DNA of 64,000 nt from Pseudomonas sp. SL4(2022) (GCF_026625725.1 NZ_CP113060.1:3850001-3914000), one strand, 5' to 3'. Positions 18,935 through 29,760 are shown, counted from the stretch's first letter. Notes: generated by a model from the sequence alone, not told the origin. Numbers and translations: made by a program.

Positions 18935-19750
18935 TTACAGGCCTAACTCCAGCCAGATGGGCGCATGGTCAGAGGGTTTCTCCATGCCACGCAGGTCGTA
19001 ATCGACTCCCGCATCCTTGATTCGCCCTTGCAGTGCCTGGGAGGCGAGAATCACGTCGATGCGCAGGCCGCGCTTGGGCTCATCCTCAAAACCACGGCTA
19101 CGGTAATCAAACCAACTGAACCGATCATTCACGGTGGGGTTGAGGTGGCGGAAGCTGTCAACCAGGCCCCAGTTCTTCAGGGTGGCCAGCCACTCGCGCT
19201 CTTCTGGCAGAAAGCTGCATTTACCGGTTTTCAGCCAGCGCAGACGATTGGGTTCGCCAATGCCGATGTCGCAGTCTTCCGGCGAAATATTGATATCGCC
19301 CATCACCACCAGCGGCTGCTCTGGGCTGAACTGGCTGAGCAGCAGTTGCTGCAAGTCGGCATAAAAACGTTGCTTGGCCGGGAACTTGGTGGGGTGGTCG
19401 CGGCTTTCACCTTGCGGGAAGTAACCGTTCATCACCGTCACCGGGTTGCCCTGGGCATCGGCGAAGGTGCCGTAGATAAAACGCCGCTGCGCGTCCTCCG
19501 CATCCCCAGGGAAACCCTTGTGCAGGCTCAGGGGTTGCTGGCGCGAGAGCAGGGCGACGCCGTAATGGCCCTTCTGTCCGTGGTAATACACGTGATAACC
19601 AAGCTGACGAATGTCGGCCTCGGGGAACTGCTCGTCGGCGACTTTGGTTTCCTGCAGGCCGATTACATCCGGCTGATGCTTTTCGATCAGCGCTGCCAGT
19701 TGATGCGGGCGGGCACGCAGGCCATTGATATTGAAGGAGACGATCTTCAT
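18935..19750 (-). CDS. xthA: Exodeoxyribonuclease III
   Basis: A 271-residue AP endonuclease and 3'-5' exonuclease of base-excision repair, metal-dependent, in the EEP nuclease fold. Motifs: [14 protein letters not shown] at the start, LQETKV carrying the metal-binding Glu, [16 protein letters not shown] with the catalytic Asn, and SDHAPIW with the catalytic His. I start at the internal ATG of MKIVSF because this is the family N-terminus and AGGA lies just upstream; a longer in-frame start at 19789 would add 13 non-conserved residues. Length matches E. coli XthA (268). Confidence 0.95.
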   Translation of the reverse strand: MKIVSFNINGLRARPHQLAALIEKHQPDVIGLQETKVADEQFPEADIRQLGYHVYYHGQKGHYGVALLSRQQPLSLHKGFPGDAEDAQRRFIYGTFADAQGNPVTVMNGYFPQGESRDHPTKFPAKQRFYADLQQLLLSQFSPEQPLVVMGDINISPEDCDIGIGEPNRLRWLKTGKCSFLPEEREWLATLKNWGLVDSFRHLNPTVNDRFSWFDYRSRGFEDEPKRGLRIDVILASQALQGRIKDAGVDYDLRGMEKPSDHAPIWLELGL

Positions 19751-19894
19751 GGGCGGCAGTCCTGAATAAGGCAGCTGGATGGCCGGCAATGCTAGCCCAC
19801 TGAGCGCGCCATCGGCCAGCCTGTGGCGGTGCTGGGTGGCCGGTGCTAACGTGGCTGCAGGCCCAATAAATCAAGAACAACAGAGGTCACCCTG

Positions 19895-20536
19895 ATGCCT
19901 GACAGTCTCGCCGAAGTTCGTTTGCTCGATAGCGGTTATGCCCGTGAAGCCCGCTCCTTGTTGTATCAGGCCTACCGCCATGACCCCACATTCGCCTACC
20001 TGTTTGAAGCGGAGCGGCCGGGCTATGACCAGCGCGTACGCGCCACGGTACGTGAGTTGGTGCAACAGCATTTTGCCGAAGACCTGCCCGCCATCGGTTT
20101 GCTGATTGATGATCGGTTGATCGGCATGGCCCTGATCGCACCGCCACAGCGGCGCATGGACATTACCGAAAGCTGGGCCTGGCGCATGCGTATGCTGTTG
20201 ACCACCGGTTTTCGTTGCACCAAGCGCTATCTGGAATACCACGATGCAGTGATTGCCTGCCTGCCTCCGGGGCCTTATCACGTGCTGCCGCTACTCGGTA
20301 TTCACCCGCAATACCAGGGCCAGCGTCTTGGTGAACAACTGCTCGAAGCACTGCACAACTGGTGCGCCGAAGATGCCAGTTCCCAGGGGGTGGTGCTGGA
20401 TACCGGCAATGGACATTACCTGGAGTTCTATAAGCGTCAGGGGTATGAAGAGATCGGTGTGGTGGCCATCGGCCCGATAATCGAGCACGTGTTCTTCCAT
20501 CCAAACCCACAGGTCACGGTCAAGGCCAGCGCCTGA
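19895..20536 (+). CDS. GNAT-family N-acetyltransferase
   Basis: A 213-residue protein with the GNAT acetyl-CoA motif near residues 130-150 (LLGIHPQYQGQRLGEQLLE, with QGQRLG as the pyrophosphate loop) and a following VLDTGNGHYLEFYKRQGYEE strand-helix typical of the family. Substrate unknown. It is divergent from xthA and has an AGGTCACCCTG site before the ATG. It is soluble and likely cytoplasmic. Confidence 0.85.
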   Translation: MPDSLAEVRLLDSGYAREARSLLYQAYRHDPTFAYLFEAERPGYDQRVRATVRELVQQHFAEDLPAIGLLIDDRLIGMALIAPPQRRMDITESWAWRMRMLLTTGFRCTKRYLEYHDAVIACLPPGPYHVLPLLGIHPQYQGQRLGEQLLEALHNWCAEDASSQGVVLDTGNGHYLEFYKRQGYEEIGVVAIGPIIEHVFFHPNPQVTVKASA

Positions 20537-20623
20537 AAGCCGCGACGCGGGATACACCGCGTCGCAACTATTTGCCGGCAGTGCGGCTCTAAGTCGGCCC
20601 TTGGCTCGTGCTAGCATCGCCTC

Positions 20624-22351
20624 ATGTCTGTGTTCCCAAACCTTGTCAGTGGGTTCTGCCTGCTTTTGCTGAGTGCTGCGGCCCTGGCCGAAGCCCAGCT
20701 GCGCGTGCGGGTTGAGCCGGCCAACAGCGCGCTGAAAAGCAATATCGAGGGCTATATCGGCAGTTTGGGCGAGCGCGATGCCGAGGCCTTGCAACGCTAT
20801 CGTCGGGTTGCCGAAAACCAGGCAGAAAAAGCCGCCCAGGCCCTGGGCTACTACCAGGCGCAGATCACGACTGAAGTTAGCTCAGGCGCAACACCGCGCC
20901 TGAGCGTACGCATTCGGCCGGGTGAACCCGTGCGTTTGCGTGATGTGGTGGTGCGCGTTGAAGGACCAGCGGCGCAACTGCGCGCTTTTCGTACACCCAA
21001 TAACCCGCAATTGCGGGGCGGGGCGCAGCTTAACCACGGTCATTACGATGCGGCCAAGCGCGAAATTCAGACTCAAGCCTCGCGTTATGGCTTCTTCGCC
21101 GGGCGCTTTAGCAGGCAGCGACTGACAATTGACCCCGAGGCTGGGGTTGCCGATATCGAGCTGATCTATCTCAGCGGGCCGCGCTATCAGCTGGGCGACG
21201 TCAGTTTTGTCGGCGATGCGCCCTTCGATGAACAATTGCTGCAACGCATGGTGCCGTTCCCGACGCACCAGCCCTATGACTCGGCGCTGATTGCCGAGCT
21301 GTATCAGGCGCTGCGTTCCAGCGGTTATTTCGAGTCGGTGCAGGTGGACGCCAACCCCAGCACTGCCACTGGTGAGCAGATCCCCGTGCAGGTTCAATTG
21401 CAGGTGCGCAAACCGCGCAGCATGGGCCTGGGTTTGGGCTTCTCGACTGATGTTGGCCCGCGCGGCCGGGCCAACTGGACGCGGCACTGGGCCAATCCGC
21501 AGGGGCATAGCTATGGCGCGGAGTTGGAGCTGTCCGTACCGCGGCAGAATGTCGGCCTGTGGTACGACGTGCCGCTCGATCCACCACTGACCGACAAGTT
21601 GCGTATCGCTGGCGGTTATCAGGCCGAAGACCTGGCCAATACCGACAGCAGCAGCCGTCTGCTGACCGTCGGCCCGGAATGGCATAGCAAACTCGACAGC
21701 GGCTGGCAGCGCGTGTTGTCGCTGAAATGGCAGCACGAACAGTACGACCTGGGCGATGACGCGGGGACCAGCACGCTGCTGATGCCAGGCCTGAGTTATT
21801 CCTACCTGCACAGCGATAACCAGATCGACCCCAACCACGGCTATCGCTTGCAGTTCGACCTGTCTGGTGCGGCCAAAGGGCTGCTGTCCGATGCCAATGT
21901 GCTGCACGGCAATATCCAGCTCAAAGGTCTGACCACCTTATTCAAGCGCCATCGACTGCTGGGGCGGGTGCAGGTGGGTGGCACTGAATCCGATGGGTTT
22001 TCAAAGGTGCCGCCGTCGCTGCGCTTCTTCGCGGGGGGTGACCAGAGCGTGCGCGGCTATGACTACCAGAGCCTGTCGCCGGAAAACCGTGCGGGCGACA
22101 AGATCGGCGGGCGCTACCTGTTTACCAGCAGCCTGGAATACCAATACAGCCTGACCGAGCGCTGGCGCCTGGCGAGCTTCTTCGATCAGGGCAATACCTT
22201 CGATTCGCTGCAGATTCCCTCGTTGAAAAGCGCGGTGGGCCTTGGCGTGCGCTGGGTGTCGCCGCTCGGGCCGCTGCGCCTGGATCTGGCACATCCGCTG
22301 GATAATCAGGGCGGCGTGCGCCTGCATTTCTCCATGGGGCCGGAACTGTGA
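20624..22351 (+). CDS. tamA: Outer-membrane translocation and assembly module protein TamA
   Basis: A 575-residue BamA/Omp85-family protein. A signal peptide (LLLLSAAALAEA, about 8-24) is followed by three POTRA domains (about 25-260) and a C-terminal 16-strand beta barrel (about 265-575). The barrel has the Omp85 motifs RFFAGGDQSVRGYDYQSL and GDKIGGRYL and ends in a beta strand after DLAHPLD. TamA works with TamB to insert certain proteins in, or deliver lipids to, the outer membrane. Its stop codon overlaps the GTG start of tamB, so the two are translationally coupled. Confidence 0.94.
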   Translation: MSVFPNLVSGFCLLLLSAAALAEAQLRVRVEPANSALKSNIEGYIGSLGERDAEALQRYRRVAENQAEKAAQALGYYQAQITTEVSSGATPRLSVRIRPGEPVRLRDVVVRVEGPAAQLRAFRTPNNPQLRGGAQLNHGHYDAAKREIQTQASRYGFFAGRFSRQRLTIDPEAGVADIELIYLSGPRYQLGDVSFVGDAPFDEQLLQRMVPFPTHQPYDSALIAELYQALRSSGYFESVQVDANPSTATGEQIPVQVQLQVRKPRSMGLGLGFSTDVGPRGRANWTRHWANPQGHSYGAELELSVPRQNVGLWYDVPLDPPLTDKLRIAGGYQAEDLANTDSSSRLLTVGPEWHSKLDSGWQRVLSLKWQHEQYDLGDDAGTSTLLMPGLSYSYLHSDNQIDPNHGYRLQFDLSGAAKGLLSDANVLHGNIQLKGLTTLFKRHRLLGRVQVGGTESDGFSKVPPSLRFFAGGDQSVRGYDYQSLSPENRAGDKIGGRYLFTSSLEYQYSLTERWRLASFFDQGNTFDSLQIPSLKSAVGLGVRWVSPLGPLRLDLAHPLDNQGGVRLHFSMGPEL

Positions 22352-25300
22352 AGCGCTGGTTACGCAATGTGCTGTTCAGTCTGCTTGGGCTGCTGCTGGT
22401 GTTAGCCATCAGCATGTGCCTGCTGCTGGGCACCCAAGGCGGCAGTCGCTGGTTATTGGCGCAGGTGCCGGGCTTGCAGGTGGACGACTTCGATGGGCGC
22501 TTGGGCGGCAGCTGGCGCGCGACACAGCTGCGCTGGCAGCAGGGCGAGAATAGTGTGCAGGTAATGGCGCCTAGCCTGGATTGGTCGCCGGCCTGTCTAC
22601 TGCGTCTGACCCTGTGTATCCAGCAACTGCGTAGCGGGCCGATCAACTTGGTTTTTCCTGACGATGAGCAGCCCAGCAGCGAGCCGTTCAGTCTGCCGGA
22701 CCTGAGCCTGCCGCTGGCGTTGCAACTGGGGCAGGTGCAGATCGACAGCCTGCAGCTCAATGGCGTCGAACAGCTGCAAGGGCTGCAGCTGGCCGCGCGT
22801 TGGACTGCGCAGGGCATTCAGATCGATAACCTCAGCTTGCATATCGCCGATCTGCAGGTGGTGTTGCAGGGCCAGGTGCAAACCTCGGGCAACTGGCCGC
22901 TGCAACTGAACGGACAACTGCGATTGCCTGCGCCCGAGCAGCAGGCTTGGCCGCTGGCATTGCAGCTCAACGGTGAACTGCGCGAACGGGTGCAACTGAC
23001 AGCCAATAGCAGCGGGTATCTGCAGGGTGAATTGACGGGCTGGTTGCAGCCTTTGGCTGAACACTTGCCAGCGCAACTGCGTTTGCAGGTCGCCAGCTTC
23101 AAGGCCAGCGCCGAGTTGCCCGATACGTTGAATCTTGAGCAGATTGAGCTCAATGCCCAAGGCGATCTGCGGGATGGCTATCAGATCACTGGCAGTGCCA
23201 GGTTGCCGGCAGCCGAGGGGGCGATTGCCCTGGCGCTGGCGGGGCTGCTCAAGGCTGACGGTGCGACCATCCGCAACTTGAGCTTGTCTGCCGCCCCTGA
23301 GCAGCAGGTACAGCTCAGTGGCGAGTTGAACTGGCAGCAGGGCCTGAGCCTGGACAGCCGCTTCAATTGGCAGAACTTCCCCTGGCAGCGGCTTTATCCG
23401 CTGGAGGAACCCGTGCCGGTGACATTGCGGGTGCTCAAGGGTGAACTGGCTTATCAGGATGGCAACTACCTTGGGCATTTCGCCGCCAAACTGGATGGCC
23501 CGGCCGGTGCCTTTAGCCTACAAAGTCCGCTGAGTGGCGATCTGCAAAATCTGTATTTACCTGAACTGCGCCTGCACGCTGGCCAGGGGCGCGCCGAAGG
23601 CCAGGTCAGCCTGGGTTTTGCCGAGCCGCTGAGCTGGGATGTGCGGTTGCAGTTGAGTCAGCTTGATCCGGCTTACTGGCTGGCCGAGTTACCCGGCAGC
23701 CTGGCGGGCCCCTTGAACAGCTCAGGCAGCTTGATCAATCAGCAGCTCAACCTCACCGCTGATATCGACCTCAGCGGTCGCTTGCGCGGTCAGCCGGCCA
23801 AGCTGCTGGCGAAGTTTGCCGGCGGCCTGGAGCAGGGCGAGCTGACGGCGTTGGATATTCGCCTCGGCGATAACCGCATCAGTGGCAAGGCCGCCTTGCA
23901 GCAACAGCTGAGTGGTCAGTTGCTACTAACGATGCCGCGACTGGGCCAGCTGTGGCCGGGTCTACAGGGTCAGCTCAAAGGCCAGCTGGATTTGGCCGGC
24001 AACCTGCAAGCCCCCCAGGGCCAATTGCAGCTGCAAGGTCAGCGCCTGGCTTTTGCCGACCAGCGCCTGCAACAACTCAAACTCGACGCCAATCTGAACA
24101 GCGCCCAGCGTAGCCGGCTCACCCTGGATGCGCAGGGCATTCAGCTCGGTGAAACTGACCTGGGCCGTCTGACTGCCACAGCCGCCGCGGATCAGCAGCA
24201 ACAGAGCCTTGAATTGCAGCTGCAAGGCCCCTTGCTGCAAAGTCAGCTGGCCCTGGCCGGCAAGCTGGACAAGGGTAACTGGCGCGGCAGCCTGAGCCGT
24301 GGCGAGATACAAAGCAGCGGCCAGGACTGGCGCTTGCAGCAGCCGGCCACACTGGTGCGGCTGGCCAATGGGCAGCTCAGCCTGGGCGCGCATTGCTGGC
24401 GTTCTGGTGATGCCAGCCTGTGTGGCACGGAGCAGCGCCTGCTGCCGCAGCCCACGCTGAACTACCAGCTGAGCAACTTCCCCATGGAAAGTTTGGCGGC
24501 CCTGTGGCCCAAGGATTTCGCCTGGCAAGGCGAGTTGAATGGTCGGCTGCAGCTGCATATGCCGGCCAGCGGCCCGAATGGCAGCCTGGAACTGGATGCC
24601 GGCAGCGGCATCTGGCGCATTCGTGATCAGCAACAGTGGCTGGAGTTTGCCTACGACAGCCTGCGCCTGAGTACACAGTTACGCCCGCAGCGCATTGATA
24701 GCCTTCTGGAGCTGCATGGCCCAGCCATGGGTGAGCTGTCGCTGCAGGCGCAGCTTGATCCGCGCCCGGCGAGCAAGCCGCTGTCTGGCAACTTCCGCCT
24801 CAATGGTCTGGACTTGGCGCTGGCTCGCCCGTTTGTGCCGATGGTCGAGCGTATTGCCGGGCAGCTGAATGGCGCGGGCAGCTTGTCGGGTGGGCTGTTG
24901 GCGCCGCAGATCAACGGCAACCTGCGCGTGCTTAATGGCGAATTAAGCGGCGCTGAGCTGCCGATGAATATCGAGCAGCTGCAACTGCAGGCGCGTATCG
25001 AGGGTGAGCAGCTGCAGTTGGAGGGCGACTGGCGCAGTGGCGAGCAAGGGCAGGGCAGCCTGAATGGCGAGCTGAGCTGGGCTGATGGACTGGTGGCGAA
25101 CATGCAGCTGCGTGGCAGTCGTCTGCCGGTCACTGTCGAGCCCTATGCCGCGCTGGAGGTCGAGCCGGATCTGCATTTCAGCCTGCGTGATGAGCAACTG
25201 TCGCTGGCCGGCAAGGTGCTGATTCCCAGCGGCACGATTGAGGTGCGTGAGTTGCCGCCCTCAACCGTGCAGGTTTCCAGCGATGCTCAGGTGATGGGGC

Positions 25301-26016
25301 GCGACAGCACTGAGCCACAGGCCACGGCGATTGCCATGGATATTGATGTCGAAGTCGGCCAGCAACGCCTGACCTTCAGCGGCTTTGGCCTGCATGCCGA
25401 GCTGCTTGGCCGGTTGCATATCGGCAATGACCTCGACACTCGAGGCGAGCTGAGCCTGAACAAGGGCCGCTTCCGCGCCTATGGCCAGCGCTTGAATGTG
25501 CGCCGCGCGCGGCTGTTGTTCGCCGGGCCGATTGATCAGCCATTTCTCGATATCGAGGCGGTGCGTCAGGTGGATGATGTGACGGCCGGCCTGCGCCTGA
25601 GTGGCAATGCTGCGCAACCGACCAGCACGGTGTTTTCTGAGCCCGCGATGAGTCAGGAACAGGCGCTGTCCTACCTGATCATGGGACGTCCGCTGGGGCA
25701 GGGCGGAGGGGATAACACAATGTTGGCGCAGGCCGCGTTGGCTCTGGGCATGGCCGGCAGTGCATCATTGGTTAACAACGTCGCGCAGGGGCTGGGCATT
25801 CGCGATTTTCAACTGGATACCCAGGGCAGTGGTGTGACCACCAGCGTGGTGGCCAGCGGGAATCTGTCCGAGCGCCTGAGCCTGCGTTATGGCGTCGGGG
25901 TGTTCGAACCGGCGAACACCATCGCCCTGCGATACGAGCTAAGCCGCAAGCTTTACCTTGAGGCCGCCAGCGGATTGGCCAGCTCCTTGGATCTGTTTTA
26001 TCGACGTGAATTTTAG
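22348..26016 (+). CDS. tamB: Translocation and assembly module protein TamB
   Basis: A 1222-residue AsmA/TamB-class periplasm-spanning protein. One N-terminal transmembrane anchor (LFSLLGLLLVLAISMCLLLG, about 9-28) is followed by a very long beta-rich, Gln/Leu-rich repetitive region. The conserved C-terminal DUF490 domain is at about 880-1222 (LNKGRFRAYGQRLNVRRARL, EQALSYLIMGRPLGQG, LYLEAASGLASSLDLFYR). Such proteins form a hydrophobic groove for lipid or protein transfer between membranes. Start is GTG, overlapping the tamA stop by 4 bp. Length is within the family range. Confidence 0.95.
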   Translation: MKRWLRNVLFSLLGLLLVLAISMCLLLGTQGGSRWLLAQVPGLQVDDFDGRLGGSWRATQLRWQQGENSVQVMAPSLDWSPACLLRLTLCIQQLRSGPINLVFPDDEQPSSEPFSLPDLSLPLALQLGQVQIDSLQLNGVEQLQGLQLAARWTAQGIQIDNLSLHIADLQVVLQGQVQTSGNWPLQLNGQLRLPAPEQQAWPLALQLNGELRERVQLTANSSGYLQGELTGWLQPLAEHLPAQLRLQVASFKASAELPDTLNLEQIELNAQGDLRDGYQITGSARLPAAEGAIALALAGLLKADGATIRNLSLSAAPEQQVQLSGELNWQQGLSLDSRFNWQNFPWQRLYPLEEPVPVTLRVLKGELAYQDGNYLGHFAAKLDGPAGAFSLQSPLSGDLQNLYLPELRLHAGQGRAEGQVSLGFAEPLSWDVRLQLSQLDPAYWLAELPGSLAGPLNSSGSLINQQLNLTADIDLSGRLRGQPAKLLAKFAGGLEQGELTALDIRLGDNRISGKAALQQQLSGQLLLTMPRLGQLWPGLQGQLKGQLDLAGNLQAPQGQLQLQGQRLAFADQRLQQLKLDANLNSAQRSRLTLDAQGIQLGETDLGRLTATAAADQQQQSLELQLQGPLLQSQLALAGKLDKGNWRGSLSRGEIQSSGQDWRLQQPATLVRLANGQLSLGAHCWRSGDASLCGTEQRLLPQPTLNYQLSNFPMESLAALWPKDFAWQGELNGRLQLHMPASGPNGSLELDAGSGIWRIRDQQQWLEFAYDSLRLSTQLRPQRIDSLLELHGPAMGELSLQAQLDPRPASKPLSGNFRLNGLDLALARPFVPMVERIAGQLNGAGSLSGGLLAPQINGNLRVLNGELSGAELPMNIEQLQLQARIEGEQLQLEGDWRSGEQGQGSLNGELSWADGLVANMQLRGSRLPVTVEPYAALEVEPDLHFSLRDEQLSLAGKVLIPSGTIEVRELPPSTVQVSSDAQVMGRDSTEPQATAIAMDIDVEVGQQRLTFSGFGLHAELLGRLHIGNDLDTRGELSLNKGRFRAYGQRLNVRRARLLFAGPIDQPFLDIEAVRQVDDVTAGLRLSGNAAQPTSTVFSEPAMSQEQALSYLIMGRPLGQGGGDNTMLAQAALALGMAGSASLVNNVAQGLGIRDFQLDTQGSGVTTSVVASGNLSERLSLRYGVGVFEPANTIALRYELSRKLYLEAASGLASSLDLFYRREF

Positions 26017-26310
26017 CAAGCCAATTTTCTGCGGAACTGTGCTGGATTAAGCCCGTTAATTCGCGTTTAAATTGCGCACTTCGCTCAAAAAATCTGAGCG
26101 TTCAAATCTAAACAGTGAAAACCACTGTCCCGGCCTCCCTATACTGACCGCCGCTGATGCCCTGGCCGTCATTGGACTTGCAGGGACAGCCCGATGTGCT
26201 GTCTGCTGGCGCGCCAATCCGGTTTGCGCCCTTTAACAGCCCAGCCTACCCGGCAATCGGACAAGCGAGGCTACCCACTTCGCGTTCACTACAAGAATAA
26301 GGAAATGAAC

Positions 26311-27654
26311 ATGGAATTTATCAATACCCTGGTCAATCAACTCAACGGCGTGGTCTGGGGACCGCCCATGCTGGTGATGATTCTTGGCACCGGCCTGTTC
26401 CTCATGTTGCGCCTGAAATTCATGCCGTTGAGCAAGATCGGTGCAGGCTTCAAGCTGATGTGGCAAGGCCGGCAGAAAGGCGATGCGGAAAGTGGCGAGA
26501 TCAGCCCATTCCAGGCCTTGATGACTTGCCTGGCCGCCACGGTGGGGACGGGCAACATCGCTGGCGTGGCTACCGCCATTTTCCTCGGTGGCCCAGGTGC
26601 ACTGTTCTGGATGTGGTGTACCGCACTGGTTGGCATGGCCACCAAATACAGTGAAGTGGTGCTGGCGGTGCACTACCGCGAGAAGGATGAGCGCGGCGAA
26701 CACGTCGGTGGTCCGATGTATGCGATCAAGAATGGCCTGGGCAAGAAGTGGCTGTGGCTGGGCACAGCGTTTGCCATCTTCGGCGGCTTTGCCGGTTTCG
26801 GTATCGGCAACATGGTGCAGGTCAACAGCATGGCAGCCGCCTTGCACACCACCTTCAACATTCCGCTGTGGGTGACCGGTGTGGTGACCATGGTGATCAC
26901 CGGGCTGGTGATTCTTGGCGGGATCAAGCGCATCGGTAAGGTTGCCGCGTCGCTGGTGCCCTTTATGTGTGTGACCTACATCATGGCCTCGATTGTGGTG
27001 CTGGTGGTGCATGCCGACGCGATTCCGGGTGCATTCGAACTGATCTTCACCCATGCCTTCAGCCCTGTTGCGGCCACGGGCGGTTTTGCTGGTGCAGCGG
27101 TCATGGCGGCGATTCGCTTTGGTGTGGCACGCGGCATCTTCTCCAACGAAGCCGGTCTGGGTACTGCGGGTATCGCACAGGCGGCCGGTACCACCAACAG
27201 CCCGGTGCGCTCGGGGATGATCGGCATGATCGGCACCTTTATCGACACCATCATCATCTGCTCGATGACCGGTCTGGCAATCATCTGCTCCGGCGTGTGG
27301 ACCAGCGGTGCCAGCGGGGCGGCCTTGTCGGCCGCGGCTTTTGAGTCGGCCATGCCTGGCGTCGGCGGTTATATCCTGACCATCGCACTGGTGATCTTTG
27401 CCTATACCACCATCCTGGGCTGGAGTTACTACGGTGAGCGTTGCTGGGAATACCTGGTAGGCACCAAGGCCATTCTGCCGTTCCGTATACTCTGGGTCCT
27501 GGCCGTGCCGTTCGGGGCGATTGCCCAGTTGGACTTTGCCTGGCTGGTGGCCGATACCCTCAATGGCCTGATGGCAATCCCTAACCTGCTGTCGCTGCTG
27601 CTGCTCAGCCCGATCGTGGTCAAACTGACCAAGGATCATTTCGCAAAAAATTGA
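26311..27654 (+). CDS. Sodium:alanine/glycine symporter, AGCS family
   Basis: A 447-residue inner-membrane transporter with 10-11 predicted membrane segments. AGCS marks include GTGLFLMLRLKFMPL, TVGTGNIAGVATAIFLGGPGA-type glycine-rich early motif and the GVARGIFSNEAGLGTAGIAQ signature near residue 265. It imports alanine or glycine with sodium. I start at 26311 because AAGGAA lies 7 bp upstream; an in-frame ATG at 26305 directly abuts that site, and the longer start at 26194 adds 39 non-conserved residues. The 294 bp upstream hold no glycine riboswitch that I can see. Confidence 0.92.
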   Translation: MEFINTLVNQLNGVVWGPPMLVMILGTGLFLMLRLKFMPLSKIGAGFKLMWQGRQKGDAESGEISPFQALMTCLAATVGTGNIAGVATAIFLGGPGALFWMWCTALVGMATKYSEVVLAVHYREKDERGEHVGGPMYAIKNGLGKKWLWLGTAFAIFGGFAGFGIGNMVQVNSMAAALHTTFNIPLWVTGVVTMVITGLVILGGIKRIGKVAASLVPFMCVTYIMASIVVLVVHADAIPGAFELIFTHAFSPVAATGGFAGAAVMAAIRFGVARGIFSNEAGLGTAGIAQAAGTTNSPVRSGMIGMIGTFIDTIIICSMTGLAIICSGVWTSGASGAALSAAAFESAMPGVGGYILTIALVIFAYTTILGWSYYGERCWEYLVGTKAILPFRILWVLAVPFGAIAQLDFAWLVADTLNGLMAIPNLLSLLLLSPIVVKLTKDHFAKN

Positions 27655-27795
27655 TGTGCCGCATGGGCGAGCAGGGTAGTCTGACTTTTTGGTCAGCTAT
27701 GCTCGCCGTGTTGCAGGGGCGCCGGCTTGCCATTTGGCGGGTTCGCGCCCTTACTTGTTTTCCGCCCCTCAATTGCACAGATAAGGATCAATCCC

Positions 27796-28296
27796 ATGGC
27801 ACAAGTCACGCTCAAAGGTTCCCCGGTTGAAGTTGCCGGTCAGTTGCCGCAGGTAGGCCAACAGGCCCCGGCGTTCAGCCTGGTCGCCGGCGACCTGAGT
27901 GATGTCAGCCTGGCCAGCCTGGCCGGCAAGCGTAAAGTCCTGAACATTTTCCCAAGTGTTGATACCCCAACCTGCGCCACCTCGGTGCGCACCTTCAACA
28001 CCCGTGCCAGCCAACTGGCCAACACCGTGGTGCTGTGCATTTCCACCGACCTGCCGTTCGCCCAGGCCCGTTTCTGCGGTGCCGAAGGCCTGCAGAACGT
28101 GATCAACCTGTCGACCATGCGCGGTGCCGAGTTCCTCAACAACTACGGTGTGGCCATCGCCAGCGGCCCGCTGGTGGGTGTTGCTGCCCGCGCGGTGGTG
28201 GTGCTGGATGAGCACGACAAAGTGCTGCACAGCGAATTGGTGAGCGAGATCGCTGACGAGCCGAACTACGACGCGGCCTTGGCTGTTCTCAAGTAA
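27796..28296 (+). CDS. tpx: Thiol peroxidase Tpx
   Basis: A 166-residue atypical 2-Cys peroxiredoxin that reduces hydroperoxides using thioredoxin. The peroxidatic Cys60 is in [10 protein letters not shown] and the resolving Cys94 in ARFCGAEG. The length equals the family norm (about 165-168). I take the ATG at 27796, with AAGGAT 9 bp upstream, because [11 protein letters not shown] is the conserved N-terminus; a longer frame opening at 27727 is not conserved in character. Single gene, ended by a strong terminator. Confidence 0.95.
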   Translation: MAQVTLKGSPVEVAGQLPQVGQQAPAFSLVAGDLSDVSLASLAGKRKVLNIFPSVDTPTCATSVRTFNTRASQLANTVVLCISTDLPFAQARFCGAEGLQNVINLSTMRGAEFLNNYGVAIASGPLVGVAARAVVVLDEHDKVLHSELVSEIADEPNYDAALAVLK

Positions 28297-28317
28297 CAGC
28301 AGGTTAGCGTTGTACCT

Positions 28318-28344
28318 ACGGCCTGCTCTGCAGGCCGTTTTTTT
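28318..28344 (+). terminator. Rho-independent terminator of tpx
   Basis: ACGGCCTGC and GCAGGCCGT form a perfect 9-bp stem with a 3-base loop, followed by a T run. It is 22 bp after the tpx stop codon. Confidence 0.92.
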
Positions 28345-28530
28345 GGGCTGGCCATCTAGGTTGGCCACCTTTGGCGCATTGTGGCGCGCCGGTAGGCAGC
28401 GCTCCGGACATTTTTATTTGCGGATCAGGGCTTTAGTTACGTAAGGAAAAGGTAAAAAGGCGGTAAAGAGGCTTTGCAGGCTGGCTGATAGTGAATATCG
28501 TTCACACTCCCAAAGGAAGTGATCGTTGCC

Positions 28531-29760
28531 ATGCCTGATACACAGTTCACCCGCCGTCCCCGCAACCTGTCGCGCCAATGGCTGATCGGCCTTGTGCTGC
28601 TCGCCGCGCTGCTCCTCCTGCTCTGGTGGTTTTGGCCCAGCAAAGCGCAGCGTCCGCCCATGGGCCGCGGGCCTTTTGGTGACATGGGACCAGTCCCGGT
28701 AAGAGTGGCCGAGGCTACAGCAGGAAACTTTCAGGTTGAACTCAAGGCCCTCGGCACCGTCACGGCCTATAACACTGTTAATGTGCGTGGCCGGGTCGAT
28801 GGTCAGCTGGTCAAACTGCTGTTCAAGGATGGCCAGCAGGTTAAAGCAGGCGATCTGCTCGCGGTGATCGACCCACGTCCCTATGAAATTGCCCTGCAGC
28901 AAGCCCAGGGCGCGCTGCAAGAAAGTCAGGCGCAGCTGCGCAATGCCGAACTGGACCTGGCGCGTTACCGTGGGCTGTATGCAGAAGAGTCGATCGCCAA
29001 GCAGACGCTTGATACGCAGGAAGCGCTGGTCAACCAGTACCGTGGCGGAATCAAGAGTCTGCAGGCGAATGTTGCAACTGCACGGCTCAACCTCGATTTC
29101 ACTCAGGTACGTGCACCGATCAGCGGTCGTCTGGGCATTCGCCAGGCGGATGTCGGTAACCTGGTCGGCTCCGGCGATACCTTGCCGCTGGTGGTGATTA
29201 CCCAGACCTTGCCCATCGCCGTAACCTTCACCTTGCCAGAAGCCGAGCTACCTGCCGTGGTACAGCAGCTGCGCGCGGGGGAAACCCTGGCCGTTGAGGC
29301 CTGGGACCGCAGCGAGAGACTCAAACTGGCCGAAGGCGAACTGGAGAGCGTCGATAACCTGATCGACACCGCGACCGGCACGGTCAAGCTCAAGGCGCGT
29401 TTTGCCAACGCCGAGGAAATGCTCTTCCCCAACCAGTTCGTCAATGTACGCCTGCGCGTAAAGACCCTGCAGGACGTCACGTTGATGCCGTCGGCGGCGC
29501 TGCAATTCGGTGCCAACGGGACGTTCGTCTACATAGTCGATGCAGAAGACAAGGTGCAGATGACTCCCGTGACCATAGGTGCCAGCAATGGTCAGCTGAA
29601 TGTGGTCGAGCAAGGCCTCAAGCCCGGCCAACGTTTGGTGCTGGAAGGCATGGATCGACTGCGCTCGGGCAACAAGGTCGAGGTCATCGGCGATCTGCCG
29701 GTTGCAGCCCAGGCCCAACCGTCAAGCCCTGAGCACAAGGGAGCGCCGCGCGCCCAATGA
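28531..29760 (+). CDS. mdtA: RND efflux periplasmic adaptor, MdtA/MuxA type
   Basis: A 409-residue membrane fusion protein. A hydrophobic anchor ([18 protein letters not shown], about 14-32) is followed by lipoyl, alpha-hairpin ([13 protein letters not shown]), beta-barrel and membrane-proximal domains; the [15 protein letters not shown] segment is typical. It bridges the inner-membrane pump and the outer-membrane channel. First gene of a four-gene operon equivalent to mdtABC of enterics and muxABC-opmB of P. aeruginosa. ATG at 28531 is preferred; a GTG at 28519 right beside the AAGGAAG site is a less likely start. A weak GTGAA/TTCAC inverted repeat lies at 28491-28505. Confidence 0.92.
   Translation: MPDTQFTRRPRNLSRQWLIGLVLLAALLLLLWWFWPSKAQRPPMGRGPFGDMGPVPVRVAEATAGNFQVELKALGTVTAYNTVNVRGRVDGQLVKLLFKDGQQVKAGDLLAVIDPRPYEIALQQAQGALQESQAQLRNAELDLARYRGLYAEESIAKQTLDTQEALVNQYRGGIKSLQANVATARLNLDFTQVRAPISGRLGIRQADVGNLVGSGDTLPLVVITQTLPIAVTFTLPEAELPAVVQQLRAGETLAVEAWDRSERLKLAEGELESVDNLIDTATGTVKLKARFANAEEMLFPNQFVNVRLRVKTLQDVTLMPSAALQFGANGTFVYIVDAEDKVQMTPVTIGASNGQLNVVEQGLKPGQRLVLEGMDRLRSGNKVEVIGDLPVAAQAQPSSPEHKGAPRAQ

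Noticed and set aside
26017..26310. Possible glycine riboswitch before the AGCS symporter
   Set aside because: The conserved glycine aptamer cores were not found; only a CAGTG/CACTG hairpin and a TATACT promoter-like hexamer are visible.
26233..27639. A 468-codon antisense frame opposite the AGCS symporter
   Set aside because: Composition (His, Gln, Gly rich) is typical of an antisense shadow, and the sense frame has all AGCS motifs.
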